A stretch of DNA of 64,000 nt from Marinithermofilum abyssi. Lineage in GTDB: Bacteria > Bacillota > Bacilli > Thermoactinomycetales > DSM-45169. Position numbers and translations under genes: made by a program. Below, one piece after another: positions 35,434 to 45,515 of this stretch. Positions within the stretch are counted from its first letter, which is position 1, and every line of letters starts with the position of its first letter. The stretch is from assembly GCF_014641195.1 (NCBI RefSeq), contig NZ_BMHQ01000002.1, positions 62,001 to 126,000 of the forward strand, read 5' to 3'. The notes below the pieces were generated by a model that did no database searches, was not told where the DNA came from, and worked only from the letters and a program-made list of their open reading frames with translations.

Positions 35434-35762
35434 GCCGATTCCCTCCTATGGACAAAAGGCCTCCTATGTCCCGGAGACCTAAACCGCAAATGTCATCCAT
35501 CTAACGCCTTTCTTACTTTCCTCTATTATCTTACCACAAAAAGATAGCCGTTACGCGCCTTTCTCCCTTCCAACGAGAAATCCAGTTGTTGACAACAATT
35601 GTTTGCTTAGGAGTCCGATCCAACAAGAAGTTATACACATTTATCAACAGTCCCTGTGGATAAAGTTCAGAAAAATATGTCGAATCAAGCGTTTATTTCC
35701 ATCAAATCCCAAAATGTTTCCGCCTGCAATCAAGCACACTAAGATTATAGGAATACAAAGCG
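35434..35762. other. Divergent region between lipA and lytH
   Basis: About 330 bases without genes. A small inverted repeat TTGTTGACAACAATTGTT lies near 35586. The region presumably carries a vegetative promoter for lipA and a sporulation promoter for lytH, but neither could be fixed by eye. Confidence 0.5.
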
Positions 35763-35771
35763 GTGATGGAA

Positions 35772-36794
35772 ATGGGCAAACGCATTCTCTGTTGGCTGAC
35801 AATCCTCGCTTTACTGATTACGCCCCTACCTGCGGCAGGGGCACGGAAAAAGAGCGAGTGGGAACAACGTCAACAAATGTATGAACGGATGGAGACACTC
35901 ACAGGGGTTCCGTGGTTTTTTCTCGCTGCCATGGATCAATACGAGCGCAATATTCAACAGGTTCGCCGTGATTTGCCAAAGAAAAAGGGATTATTGGCCA
36001 TCTCCGTGCCGGATCGGCTATGGAGCGGTCCGCTCAATCCGGATCCCCAGGATACAGTGCCGGAGAGTATCCGTTTTTTCGGCGGGATCGGCCAGGACGG
36101 CAACCGTGACGGCAAAGCAGACCCTGCCGACGATACGGATATCCTGTTGACAATAACCCGTTACTTATCTGAAAAAGGCTTGAGCCAAGAAGATATCCGC
36201 ATCCGGTTGTGGGAGTATTATCAACAACCGGTAACCGTCGATATCATCACCCACATCGCCAAGATTTACGAACGATACGGCACGATTAACCTGGACCGCC
36301 ATTCCTTTATCATGCCTTTGCGCTACAACTACACCTATCATAATACCTGGGGCGATCGGCGAGGATGGGGCGGCTTGCGCATCCATGAGGGCACGGACAT
36401 TTTTGCCGATTATGGCACACCGGTGCTCAGCACTTGTTACGGTTATGTGGAGTTAAAAGGATGGAACCGTTACGGCGGCTGGCGGATCGGGATCCGGGAT
36501 ACCCGAAACAACTATCACTATTTCGCCCACCTGAACGGGTTCAGCAAAAACCTGAAGCAAGGGGACATCGTGGAACCCGGAATGGTTATTGGTTATGTCG
36601 GCTCGTCGGGATACGGCCCTCCCGGCACCTCCGGCAAGTTTCCTCCCCATCTACATTACGGCCTTTACAAATTCAACGGGCGGACCACCTTTTCTTTCGA
36701 CCCCTACCCTTCGCTGAAGAGATGGGAACGGGATGCGTACAAGCGGCTGAGAGAAGAAAAAAAGAAAAAACGCTCCCAGCGAAAGAAGCGCTAA
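35772..36794 (+). CDS. lytH: LytH-like M23 peptidoglycan endopeptidase
   Basis: About 340 residues. A signal peptide (LTILALLITPLPAAGA) precedes a long N-terminal region that is unlike the catalytic part. The M23 domain starts near residue 195, with zinc ligands in RIHEGTDIFADYGTP and HLHYGLY. LytH of B. subtilis trims cortex side chains to single L-Ala during sporulation. Gene position (lipA-lytH) supports this. The start is uncertain among GTG 35763, ATG 35766 and ATG 35772. The tail is very basic. Confidence 0.88.
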   Translation: MGKRILCWLTILALLITPLPAAGARKKSEWEQRQQMYERMETLTGVPWFFLAAMDQYERNIQQVRRDLPKKKGLLAISVPDRLWSGPLNPDPQDTVPESIRFFGGIGQDGNRDGKADPADDTDILLTITRYLSEKGLSQEDIRIRLWEYYQQPVTVDIITHIAKIYERYGTINLDRHSFIMPLRYNYTYHNTWGDRRGWGGLRIHEGTDIFADYGTPVLSTCYGYVELKGWNRYGGWRIGIRDTRNNYHYFAHLNGFSKNLKQGDIVEPGMVIGYVGSSGYGPPGTSGKFPPHLHYGLYKFNGRTTFSFDPYPSLKRWERDAYKRLREEKKKKRSQRKKR

Positions 36795-37177
36795 AAATCC
36801 CATCGATGTGATTCTGTCGGCTCGACCACTTAGCGTGATGATGGAGCGCAGCGACATTGCACGACGAATGCCGTGCGGGTACGATACACACGCCAAAGGA
36901 ACACGGGCACACGTCGTGCCTTAGGGTCTGTCTGATCATTTGTTATAGGGGTCCGGTGTAGCCGTCTCATCTCTTGCAAAAAGCGTAAAGGATCTTCGCC
37001 TATCACACCGACCTCCCTATCTATCGAAGATACTTGAATTACCAGACACGCTCTAGTCGCTTGGCTCCTACGCCCGCGCTTTGACTCTCTTTTTCTATAA
37101 AAACGAAACTCAGCAGAAGGGCTTCTATCTACTCCTCTACAACTCATGGAACCGGGGTTTACGTCAAATTTTGGCCA
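36795..37177. other. Intergenic region, no gene recognised
   Basis: About 380 bases of mixed composition. A possible weak inverted repeat involves GCACGACGAATGCCGTGC near 36868. Nothing else identifiable. Sequence near 36812 shows a faint likeness to the 6.4 kb repeat region. Confidence 0.45.
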
Positions 37178-37423
37178 CTACCGTAGATCTTGTTTATCGG
37201 CTGCTTTCACCAGCTCCAAAATCCGATCCGGTTGCAATCCTTGAACAGGAGTGCCGTTCACCACCGTGACGGGCACACCGAGAAACCCCATCGCTTTCAC
37301 TTCCTCAAGGTGCTGGGGATGACTGCAGTCCCGCACTTCAAAAGGAATTTGATAATCGGTTAAAAACCGCTTCACCATATTGCACTCGATACAGTGGGGT
37401 TTCGAAAAGACGATTACTTCCAT
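37178..37423 (-). CDS. Glutaredoxin-like protein
   Basis: An 81-residue thioredoxin-fold protein. The active site CIEC lies at residues 11-14 in FSKPHCIECNMVKRFL, and the cis-Pro is in GVPVTVV. The size and CxxC resemble NrdH or Bacillus glutaredoxin-like redoxins, which reduce disulfides (possibly with bacillithiol or thioredoxin reductase). ATG after AAGGAGGGC. It stands alone downstream of an MBL gene. Confidence 0.85.
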   Translation of the reverse strand: MEVIVFSKPHCIECNMVKRFLTDYQIPFEVRDCSHPQHLEEVKAMGFLGVPVTVVNGTPVQGLQPDRILELVKAADKQDLR

Positions 37424-37479
37424 ATAAGCCCTCCTTCCTCCCTTTTAGGATAGCATATGGGAGATAGTTGGATGGCAAT

Positions 37480-38427
37480 CTACTTTTTCTGCCGATTCAG
37501 GTACAACGCCAACCCCATGGCCGACACTTGCAAATCCAGCCGCAACAACTCATGGGCCGGGCTGTCTTCCGGTAGTCCTTTTTCTTCCAGCATGGGGACA
37601 TAGCGATCGACCAAGCGGCGCTCGATTCCCGATTCGCCTTCACCCCGGGAAAGTGCTTCTTGGGCCTCCTGCATGAAAACGTCAATGCCGGCTTTTACTT
37701 CATCCAAGGCTTCATCCACTTGCTCTGTCATCCCGAAGTGACCATAATAGATACGGTCCGGCTTCTCGTTTCGATAGCGCTGGATCGAATGTTTCATCGC
37801 ATCCGGATCAAATTGGTTGGGAGAAGTGGATGGAACATAAAAAGAGAATCCATACTCCTCCGTATGAACATAGCGTATACCCGCGGTATCCCCGGTGAAA
37901 TAACCATGGGTCAGAGAATCGTGGATACTGATGTGGTGAGCGGCATGTCCCGGAGTGTCCCAAAACGTCAGCACCCGATCGTCGGTAATGCGCAACTTAT
38001 CTCCTTCACCCTTGACCAGAATTCGGTCTTCCGGTACCGGCAGCACCGGGTCAAACAACGCGTCGAACTCCTCCCCGTAAACCATACGGGCGCCCTGGAT
38101 CAACCGGGAAGGGTCAGCCAAATGACGGGCGCCGCGGGGGTGAACAACGACTTTGGCCCGGGGACAGCTTTGGAGGAACAAGCCCACACCACCGGCATGG
38201 TCGAGGTGGATATGGGTCACGATCACATACTCCACTTCTTCCGGAGCGCGGTCCAGCTTTTTCAATCCACCCAATATATGGGGTACGGACATGCTGGGCC
38301 CGGTTTCCACAATCGTCAAGGGTTCCTGATTCATCACATAAACCCCGGTTCGACCCGGTTTTTTCAAGTCGAAGCCGTCAATCACATAAATCTCCCCGCC
38401 CAGGGAATAGATGGTTTCCTCTCCCAC
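37480..38427 (-). CDS. MBL-fold metallo-hydrolase
   Basis: A 315-residue protein. Its metal-binding motif is THIHLDHAGG, with later ligands DTPGHAAHH, TGDTAG and YYGHFG. It differs from the MBL protein at 25975. The last 90 residues are helical. GTG start after AAGGAGGTTGGATC. Substrate unknown; family members include thioesterases and hydrolases of small molecules. Confidence 0.85.
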   Translation of the reverse strand: MGEETIYSLGGEIYVIDGFDLKKPGRTGVYVMNQEPLTIVETGPSMSVPHILGGLKKLDRAPEEVEYVIVTHIHLDHAGGVGLFLQSCPRAKVVVHPRGARHLADPSRLIQGARMVYGEEFDALFDPVLPVPEDRILVKGEGDKLRITDDRVLTFWDTPGHAAHHISIHDSLTHGYFTGDTAGIRYVHTEEYGFSFYVPSTSPNQFDPDAMKHSIQRYRNEKPDRIYYGHFGMTEQVDEALDEVKAGIDVFMQEAQEALSRGEGESGIERRLVDRYVPMLEEKGLPEDSPAHELLRLDLQVSAMGLALYLNRQKK

Positions 38428-38533
38428 AGATCCAACCTCCTTTTTTTCTGAACCTTTACTTCCTTCGATCCCTCCGGTTCCGATTCCTGTGGATTACGCA
38501 CAATAGCATTCGGGTTTCCCCGTTTCATGCAGG

Positions 38534-38556
38534 AAAACCCCCGGAATGACGGGGGT
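38534..38556. terminator. Terminator-like hairpin upstream of the MBL gene
   Basis: AACCCCCG GAATGA CGGGGGTC has a short stem and a weak run. It could serve the plus strand or end the app operon. Confidence 0.5.
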
Positions 38557-38570
38557 CAACCAAGCTCCCA

Positions 38571-38665
38571 GGTCGTGCTATGCACCGCTTTTTTGTCTCG
38601 TATTCTCTCTTGTCGCTAAGTTCGTCGTCAAAAGTCGTGCTCGGGCAAAAGAGTTCGTCAGCTTA
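38571..38665. repeat. Degenerate dispersed repeat, copy 3
   Basis: GGTCGTGC-N-ATG, CGCTTTTTTG-N-CTCGT and GTCAAAAGTCGTGC in the same order as at 6541-6640. It lies in a non-coding stretch between the MBL gene and appC. Confidence 0.4.
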
Positions 38666-38730
38666 TTTCTATAAACGTTGAGTCTTACCCCTTGGATCAC
38701 AAGGGTTTTGGGCTTGCCGATGCTTATGCT

Positions 38731-39645
38731 TTACTGCTTCATCCGCGGGTCCAAGATGTCCCGCAGACCGTCACCTAACAGGTTGAATCCCAATACGGTA
38801 AACATGATCGCCAGCCCCGGGAAAATCATCGTCCACGGAGCGGATTGGATAAAGGACCGGGAGTCGGACAACATTTTTCCCCATTCCGGCTCCGGTGGCT
38901 GTGCCCCCAAACCGATAAACCCGAGCGCTGCCGCTTCCAGCACCGCCGTGGCGAAGCCCAGGGTTCCCTGGACCATGATCGGTGTCCAGGAGTTGGGAAG
39001 AACGTGCCGTAGCAAAATCCGGCTGTTTTTCATTCCAATGGCCAGAGCGGCCATGACGAAATCTTCCTGCTTCACCGCCAACACCCGGGAGCGCATCAAG
39101 CGTCCGAAGGTGGGAATGTTGATAATTGCGATGGCGTACATGGCATTTTCCAATCCCGGCCCCAACATGGCCACGATGGCAATAGCCAGCAAAATTCCCG
39201 GAAATGCCAGCAGGATATCGAACAAACGGGAAATGATGACATCCCGCCATCCGCCGTAAAAACCGGCGATCAGCCCCAGCAAGGAGCCGGCCACGATCGA
39301 TCCGGTGATGGCGAAAAAACCGACCCAGAGAGAGATACGTGCACCGTAGATCACCCGGGCAAAAATATCCCGTCCCAAATCGTCGGTCCCGAACCAGTGG
39401 TCTGCTGAGGGTGCTTGCAACCGTGAATCGGCATCGATCTGATTGTAGCCAAAAGGAAGCAGCAGCGGTGCCACCACTGCGATAAAGATGAAAAAGAGAA
39501 TGATGATCCCGCCGATCATGGCGGAACGATGGCGAAGAAGGGCGCGCCATGTATCCTGCCACGCGCTCTCTTTTTCTTCCATTGGCGAGTTCGACATCGG
39601 CTGCATTGGTTCCTGGGTCGGCATCGTGGGTGCGTTCATCGACAT
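38731..39645 (-). CDS. appC: Peptide ABC transporter permease (AppC/DppC type)
   Basis: A 304-residue permease with six helices. The N-terminal 25 residues are cytosolic and Met/Pro-rich. The binding-protein-dependent transport signature region (EAAALGFIGLGAQPPEPEWG) is typical of DppC/OppC proteins. It forms the membrane channel with AppB. The start ATG at 39645 follows AAGGAGTGACG. It lies five bases after the appB stop and is the last gene of the app-like operon. Confidence 0.92.
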   Translation of the reverse strand: MSMNAPTMPTQEPMQPMSNSPMEEKESAWQDTWRALLRHRSAMIGGIIILFFIFIAVVAPLLLPFGYNQIDADSRLQAPSADHWFGTDDLGRDIFARVIYGARISLWVGFFAITGSIVAGSLLGLIAGFYGGWRDVIISRLFDILLAFPGILLAIAIVAMLGPGLENAMYAIAIINIPTFGRLMRSRVLAVKQEDFVMAALAIGMKNSRILLRHVLPNSWTPIMVQGTLGFATAVLEAAALGFIGLGAQPPEPEWGKMLSDSRSFIQSAPWTMIFPGLAIMFTVLGFNLLGDGLRDILDPRMKQ

Positions 39646-39650
39646 GGGCG

Positions 39651-40661
39651 TCACTCCTTTCCGTATTGGATCCGCGGATCGACATAGGCGTACAACAGAT
39701 CCACGATCAGATTAATCAAGACGAAAATGGTGGCAATCACCAAGATGCCGGACTGAATCACCGGGTAATCCCGGGAGACGATGGCATCATACAAATACCG
39801 CCCTATACCCGGCCAACTGAAAATGGTTTCCGTCAACACCGCCCCGCCCAAAAGCAGGCCCATCTGCAAACCGAACACCGTTAGGATGGGGATGAAGGCA
39901 TTTTTCAAGGCATGCTTGTACACGATCAGCACTTCTCCCACCCCTTTGGCACGTGCGGTGCGGATATAGTCGGAACGCATCACTTCCAGCATGCTGGAGC
40001 GGGTCATTCGGGCGATGATCGCCATGGGAATGGTCCCCAGTGCAATCGCCGGCAGCCAAATATGATTGAATGCATCTTGCAAGGCATAAAAATCCCCTTG
40101 AATCAGTGCATCGATAAAATAAAAGTGGGTGATGGACTCAAAGGTCATCCGCGGATCGATTCGACCGTTGGATGGTAGCCATCCCAGCTCTTGGGCGAAC
40201 ACCCACTGCTCCAACAAACCCAACCAAAATATCGGCATCGACACGCCGATCAAGGCGATCACCATCGATGTGTAATCGATGGCGGAGTTCTGCCGCCAGG
40301 CAGACAAAATTCCCAAGTTGACTCCGAAAAAAACAGCGATAATCATCGCCATCACCGCCAACTCCACCGTGGCAGCCAAATACGGTCCGATCTCGTCCAG
40401 AATGGGACGTCCCGTTTTGTAGGAAGTGCCCAGATCTCCTTGCAACACATTGCCGAGATACCGGAAGTACTGTACATAGAGGGGATCATTCAGACCCATG
40501 CTTTCGTTCAACTGTTTAACGGCTTCCGGATTGGCCCGGTCACCCAAAATGGCTTGAGCCGGGCTTCCCGGAATCGCGTGCACGATGGAAAAGGTGATGA
40601 TGGACATCCCGATCAACACCGGGATCAGCATGAGTACTCTTCGGATGGCGTATGCGATCAC
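39651..40661 (-). CDS. appB: Peptide ABC transporter permease (AppB/DppB type)
   Basis: A 336-residue permease with six helices. The signature TARAKGVGEVLIVYKHALKN and the periplasmic-loop pattern GDLGTSYKTGRPI are typical of OppB/DppB. The GTG at 40661 is favoured because the protein then begins IAYAIRRVLMLIPVLIG, the usual family start. The frame is open to 40781. It follows a terminator-like hairpin after appA. Confidence 0.9.
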   Translation of the reverse strand: MIAYAIRRVLMLIPVLIGMSIITFSIVHAIPGSPAQAILGDRANPEAVKQLNESMGLNDPLYVQYFRYLGNVLQGDLGTSYKTGRPILDEIGPYLAATVELAVMAMIIAVFFGVNLGILSAWRQNSAIDYTSMVIALIGVSMPIFWLGLLEQWVFAQELGWLPSNGRIDPRMTFESITHFYFIDALIQGDFYALQDAFNHIWLPAIALGTIPMAIIARMTRSSMLEVMRSDYIRTARAKGVGEVLIVYKHALKNAFIPILTVFGLQMGLLLGGAVLTETIFSWPGIGRYLYDAIVSRDYPVIQSGILVIATIFVLINLIVDLLYAYVDPRIQYGKE

Positions 40662-40741
40662 AATTTCACCAGCCTTTCCGTTCAAAACCGTTTCTTTGTC
40701 CAAGACGGGGTCGAAAAGTACCGATGCATCCGGACACGGTG

Positions 40742-40777
40742 AAAAAACGGCGGCATTGCGGACCGCAATGCCGCCGC
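40742..40777 (-). terminator. Intra-operon terminator/attenuator between appA and appB
   Basis: CGGCGGCATTGCGG/CCGCAATGCCGCCG is a perfect long stem, followed by TTTTTT on the minus strand. It lies just after the appA stop, where partial termination would give more binding protein than permease. Confidence 0.85.
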
Positions 40778-40785
40778 ACACTCGA

Positions 40786-42390
40786 TTACTTCACGATGTC
40801 TACGTTTTCCAGGCTCTCCGTCCCCTTCGGGTGCGGCACATACCCTTTCACATAGGACTGGGCGGCCAGCGGCGGAGTAGCGTAGACCATCGGTACCCAC
40901 GGTGCATCCTCGTGAATGATCTCCTGTGCTTTTTCATACAGTTCGGTCCGTTTTTTCTTATCCGTTTCTTGCTGGGCTTTGATTAAGACATCGTGCAATT
41001 TATCGCTCTTGTAGAAAGCGACGTTTTGGGCAGGAATCCGGGTGTTGTCCTTGTCCAGCAGGACATACAGGAAGTTGTCCGGATCCCCGTTGTCTCCGGT
41101 CCAACCCAGGAGGGCCATTTCGTGCTCCCCTTTCTGGGTTTTTTCCAGATAGGTCTGCCATTCGGGGCTGACGATCTTGGCGTCGATTCCGATTTTCTTC
41201 AGGTCGGCCTGGATATACTCAGCGATTTTCTTGCCGTCCGGCATATAGGGACGGGGCTCGGGCATCGCCCAGAATTCCACCTTGAAGCCTTTTTCGTATC
41301 CGGCTTCTTTCAGTAGCTGTTTGGCTTTTGTCAGATCATAATCGTATTCTTTCACTTTGTCGTTGTAACCCCAGATCGAAGGCGGCATCGGGTTTTTGGC
41401 CGGTTCCGCCAGATCGGCGTAGAAGCTCTTGATCAGCCCTTCTTTGTTGACGGCGTGGTTGATCGCCAGCCGCACTTTTTTGTTGTCGAAGGGCTTTTTC
41501 TCCATATTGAAAGCCAGATACCCCACATTCATGGGCGGACGCTTGAACAGCTGCAGTTGATCGTTTTGTTCCACCGTCTTGGCATCATCGGGATTGAGAC
41601 CGTCCATCAGATCGATGTCTCCGGATTGCAGCGCCGTCAAACGGGCCGAATTATCCGGGATCGATTTGAAGATGATCTTATCCAGCTTCGGCAGGCCTTT
41701 TTGCCAGTAATTCTCGTTTTTGACGACACTAATGGAGTCGCCTTTTTTCCAGCTCTCAAATTTGAACGGACCGGTTCCCACCGGGTGACGGGCAAATTCG
41801 GCCGGATCCTTCTCCACCGCTTTCGGAGAGGCGATGGCAAACGGAGACATGCCCAGGTTGGCTAGGAAGGGACCTTGCGGTTTTTTCAGCCTGAACTGGA
41901 CCGTATATTCGTCCAACGCTTTCACGCTGTCGATCACATGCCCTTTATCCCCTTTGAATCCGCCGAACATCGAACCATAATAGATAAAATCATCGCCTTT
42001 TTTAGGCAGATCTTTCCGGTTCATCCAGCGTTCAAAGTTCCAAACGACGGCGTCGGCATTAAACTGGGTGCCGTCATGGAACTTGACCCCTTTGCGCAGG
42101 TGGAAAGTCCAGGTTTTTCCGTCCTTGGACTTCTCCCAACTCTCTGCGAGCCCCGGCTTCACATTGGTAGTGGTTTTATCGTAATCCACCAAGGTTTCCA
42201 TGATGTTTTCGGTCACTCGGAAGGACTCGCCATCCGTCACAATGGCGGGATCCAGTTTGGGAGAATCCGCCCCGCGGCCAAAGATCAATGTTTTCCCGCT
42301 GTCTGCGTTTTTCCCGCCGCATCCGGCCAAAACCGTCGACAGCATAAAGGCAAAAGCGAAGAGAAGAATCCAATTTTTCTTGAATCTCAT
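40786..42390 (-). CDS. appA: Peptide-binding lipoprotein (AppA/DppA type)
   Basis: A 534-residue SBP family 5 lipoprotein. The lipobox is VLAGC (Cys22). The conserved block RKGVKFHDGTQFNADAVVWN lies around residue 99. The mature protein captures peptides for the permease encoded by the following genes. ATG at 42390 follows AAAGGGGGTTTTACC; the upstream frame to 42480 is not supported. An unrelated OppA lies at 12898-14535. Confidence 0.93.
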   Translation of the reverse strand: MRFKKNWILLFAFAFMLSTVLAGCGGKNADSGKTLIFGRGADSPKLDPAIVTDGESFRVTENIMETLVDYDKTTTNVKPGLAESWEKSKDGKTWTFHLRKGVKFHDGTQFNADAVVWNFERWMNRKDLPKKGDDFIYYGSMFGGFKGDKGHVIDSVKALDEYTVQFRLKKPQGPFLANLGMSPFAIASPKAVEKDPAEFARHPVGTGPFKFESWKKGDSISVVKNENYWQKGLPKLDKIIFKSIPDNSARLTALQSGDIDLMDGLNPDDAKTVEQNDQLQLFKRPPMNVGYLAFNMEKKPFDNKKVRLAINHAVNKEGLIKSFYADLAEPAKNPMPPSIWGYNDKVKEYDYDLTKAKQLLKEAGYEKGFKVEFWAMPEPRPYMPDGKKIAEYIQADLKKIGIDAKIVSPEWQTYLEKTQKGEHEMALLGWTGDNGDPDNFLYVLLDKDNTRIPAQNVAFYKSDKLHDVLIKAQQETDKKKRTELYEKAQEIIHEDAPWVPMVYATPPLAAQSYVKGYVPHPKGTESLENVDIVK

Positions 42391-42492
42391 ACAGGTAAAA
42401 CCCCCTTTATCCTTAAGAAAAAATGATGTACCGGCGGCTCCCGGCACGGCTGCTGTCGGCCGAGGCAACACCTCCTTCACAGAGTGTTCGTG

Positions 42493-43470
42493 TTAAGCTT
42501 CCGTCAAATGACAAGCTGCAAAATGACCGCTTCCCTGATCCTTGAACTCAGGGCGCTTCTCCCGGCAAATATCCATCACATGGGGACAACGGGTATGGAA
42601 GGCACACCCTTTGGGCGAATTGGTGGGACTGGGCACATCCCCTGTGAGGATGATCCGTTCCCGCTTCGCATCCGGGTCGGGTACAGGTACCGCAGACAAC
42701 AAAGCCCGGGTGTACGGATGAATCGGGTGCTCATACAGCTCATCCCGGTCTGCCAGTTCCACCATCCGTCCCAGATACATCACGCCCACCCGATCACTGA
42801 TGTGACGTACCACGCTTAAATCGTGGGCAATGAACAGATAGGTCAAATCGTATGTTTCCTGCAGGTCTTCCAAGAGGTTGAGCACCTGGGACTGGATCGA
42901 CACATCCAGGGCGGATACCGGTTCATCTGCCACGATCAGCTTCGGATTCACCGCCAAAGCCCGGGCGATGCCAATCCGCTGCCGCTGACCACCGCTGAAC
43001 TGGTGCGGGTACCGCCCGGCATGGTAAGAATCCAGCCCGACCACCGAGAGCAGCTCCTTTACCTTTTCCTTGCGCTCTTTGGCGTCTCCCAGCCCGTGCA
43101 CGATCAGCGGCTCTTCAATAATCGAGCCAGCTGTTTGCCGCGGGTTTAACGAGGCAAAGGGATCCTGAAACACCATCTGCAGCTCCCGGCGCATCCGGCG
43201 CATCTCCTCTCCCGACAGCTTGGTCAGGTCCGCCCCCTCAAACTCCACCTCGCCGGCAGTGGGCTCTTCCAGACGCAAAATGGACCGGCCCGTGGTGGAC
43301 TTGCCACAGCCGCTCTCGCCCACGATGCCCAGGGTTTCTCCTTTTTTCACCGCGAAGGAGACATCATCCACCGCCTTCACTTCGCCGATCTTCCGACCAA
43401 AGACGCCTCCGCGGATCGGATAGTATTTCTTCAGATTACGAACTTGAAGCAGTGTTTCCGACGATGTCAC
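42493..43470 (-). CDS. appF: Peptide ABC transporter ATP-binding protein (AppF/DppF type)
   Basis: A 325-residue ATPase. Walker [12 protein letters not shown], signature [14 protein letters not shown] and Walker B LIVADEP are all present. The C-terminal cysteines ([15 protein letters not shown]) match the Fe-S-binding extension of the family. GTG start after AAAGGAGGAAGCGG. It overlaps appD by 35 bases and is coupled to it. Confidence 0.93.
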   Translation of the reverse strand: MTSSETLLQVRNLKKYYPIRGGVFGRKIGEVKAVDDVSFAVKKGETLGIVGESGCGKSTTGRSILRLEEPTAGEVEFEGADLTKLSGEEMRRMRRELQMVFQDPFASLNPRQTAGSIIEEPLIVHGLGDAKERKEKVKELLSVVGLDSYHAGRYPHQFSGGQRQRIGIARALAVNPKLIVADEPVSALDVSIQSQVLNLLEDLQETYDLTYLFIAHDLSVVRHISDRVGVMYLGRMVELADRDELYEHPIHPYTRALLSAVPVPDPDAKRERIILTGDVPSPTNSPKGCAFHTRCPHVMDICREKRPEFKDQGSGHFAACHLTEA

Positions 43471-44458
43471 GATCCGCTTCCTCCTTTTGCTCCGAATGCA
43501 ACCAGCAACGACTGATGTGATTTTTTTCGATGGGGCTCAGCTCAGGCTCTTTCTCCCGGCATACCTCCATCGCAAACTCACAGCGGGGAGCGAACCGGCA
43601 CCCTTTCGGCATGTTTCGCGGGTTGGGCACATTGCCGGGAATGGAGTACAACCGCTTCCGCCGTTGATCCAACTGCGGGATCGATTTCAACAAACCGGCG
43701 GTGTACGGATGCTTGGGATTCTTGAACAAGGTACGCACATCCGCTTCCTCCACCACCTGTCCCGCGTACATCACGATCACCCGCTCGCACAGCTCCGCCA
43801 CCACTCCCAGGTCGTGGGTGATCATGAGAATGGCCGTGTTGGTTTCCTTGTTCAGCTTTCGCATCAGATCCAGGATCTGTGCCTGGATGGTCACATCCAG
43901 GGCCGTCGTCGGCTCGTCGGCGATCAGCAGCTTCGGGTTGCAGACCATCGCCATCGCGATCATCACCCGCTGGCGCATCCCGCCGGAAAGCTGATGAGGG
44001 TACTCATCCAGCACCCCGTCCCGGGCGATGCCCACCGATTTCAGCGCTTCCAGCGCCAACGCGCGCGCTTCCTGCTTGGACACTTCTTTCTTGTGAAGCC
44101 GGATCGCTTCCACCATTTGATTTCCGATGGTGAAAACCGGATTCAATGACGTCATCGGTTCCTGAAAAATCATCGCCATCTCATTGCCGCGAAGCTTCTG
44201 CAGCTCTTTGGCGCTGAGAGTGGTCAGTTCCTTTCCGTTGAACTTGATGGAACCGCCGGCGATCTTTCCCGGAGGCTGGGGAACAAGACCCATCACCGAT
44301 AGGGAGGTGACACTCTTGCCGCAGCCGGACTCACCGACCAATCCGACAATCTCTCCTTCGCGGACAGTGATGTCGACACCGTCGACGGCCTTCACGACCC
44401 CCTTGTCCGTGTGGAAATGCATTTTCAGCTCCGATATCTCGAGTAGAGTGTTCGCCAT
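43436..44458 (-). CDS. appD: Peptide ABC transporter ATP-binding protein (AppD/DppD type)
   Basis: A 340-residue ATPase with Walker [14 protein letters not shown], signature [15 protein letters not shown] and Walker [13 protein letters not shown]. The C-terminal cysteines ([15 protein letters not shown]) are present. It is the first gene of an operon ordered D-F-A-B-C, the order of B. subtilis appDFABC. AppD and AppF form the ATPase pair. Confidence 0.93.
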   Translation of the reverse strand: MANTLLEISELKMHFHTDKGVVKAVDGVDITVREGEIVGLVGESGCGKSVTSLSVMGLVPQPPGKIAGGSIKFNGKELTTLSAKELQKLRGNEMAMIFQEPMTSLNPVFTIGNQMVEAIRLHKKEVSKQEARALALEALKSVGIARDGVLDEYPHQLSGGMRQRVMIAMAMVCNPKLLIADEPTTALDVTIQAQILDLMRKLNKETNTAILMITHDLGVVAELCERVIVMYAGQVVEEADVRTLFKNPKHPYTAGLLKSIPQLDQRRKRLYSIPGNVPNPRNMPKGCRFAPRCEFAMEVCREKEPELSPIEKNHISRCWLHSEQKEEADRDIVGNTASSS

Positions 44459-44735
44459 GAAGACACCTCGTTGATTGAAATATCAGACAATAAATACCAA
44501 GAATCGATAGAAACATTCGAAAACTGTGCATACTCTTTATTCGATACAGAAGACTAAAATCCTTTAGACAATTTGATGTCCCAATATATAAATAATAATG
44601 ACTATTCCGTAATACATATGTATTTCTCTTCCGGAAAAGCATAGCGGAGCGGGGAGGTTTTCTCCCCCGCCCTCAACCTGGGATGGTCAATTGATGCCCG
44701 TATTTTACTAATCGTTGGTTCTTTTTACGCAGACA

Positions 44736-45515
44736 CTACTCCACTCGCTCCGAGGGCACCATGGGCGGCGGAGGTTCGGCACCGCCTGAGGACTTTTTAT
44801 CCCCGTGATCTATTTCTCTTTTTTGAATCGAGCCGTCCACGCCGTTATAGTAGTAATACTTGGGCACATCCCCAACCACCATGGCATTGGCCAAAGGGAT
44901 CTCCGTCTTCACTCGAATCGGCTCCGATGTAAAGGGGACGACCACACTCATCTCCGTATCGATATCCATCATCAAGGTGATCATCACATTGTTGACTCCG
45001 GCGCTTTTCATTTCCGGACGCAGGTTGATGTTTGTATCTCCTTTGGGCCAGATCTCAATCGGGATCTCCGGACCGTACCCCGCCAAGATGTTGCTTTGGA
45101 GCGCCTGCCCCAGAGTAATCCCGACATCTTCATTTTTCAAGTGATACAAACGGTCGCGAAAACTCTTCAACGTCTGATGGTAGATGTCTGCCTGTACTTT
45201 TTGGTCGATTTGAATGAAAGAGATTCGATTGTTTTGATCCGTCTTTACCTTCATGATGTTGTTCAAATCATCCCCCATTGCCGACTGCTTTTTGGTGGCA
45301 TCCATTACCGCTTCTGTCGCCAGCTGCTTTACTTTGGTCTTGGCAATGCTGAACAACATCGGTTCCAGACTGTTCTCCAGTATCCACAAGCATTGAAAAA
45401 GCACACCGAACAAAATCGCAAAGGCCAAAAACCAGACGCCCCCCCGTCTGCGACGGCGGATTCCGACCTGAGGCCGCCGGAAACGCCACCGGAACCGCCA
45501 CCTCTGAAAGCCCAT
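44736..45515 (-). CDS. yunB: Sporulation protein YunB
   Basis: A 259-residue protein. A very basic N-terminus (residues 1-24, Arg-rich) precedes one membrane helix (about 27-47). An extracellular or intermembrane domain follows: EPMLFSIAKTKVKQLATEAV, then SNILAGYGPEIPIEIWPKGD. The pattern VVVPFTSEPIRVKTEIPLANAMVVGDVP is typical of YunB. In B. subtilis YunB is needed for proper spore formation. The C-terminus is Pro/Gly-rich. ATG at 45515 follows AGGAGGAATGG. Confidence 0.92.
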   Translation of the reverse strand: MGFQRWRFRWRFRRPQVGIRRRRRGGVWFLAFAILFGVLFQCLWILENSLEPMLFSIAKTKVKQLATEAVMDATKKQSAMGDDLNNIMKVKTDQNNRISFIQIDQKVQADIYHQTLKSFRDRLYHLKNEDVGITLGQALQSNILAGYGPEIPIEIWPKGDTNINLRPEMKSAGVNNVMITLMMDIDTEMSVVVPFTSEPIRVKTEIPLANAMVVGDVPKYYYYNGVDGSIQKREIDHGDKKSSGGAEPPPPMVPSERVE

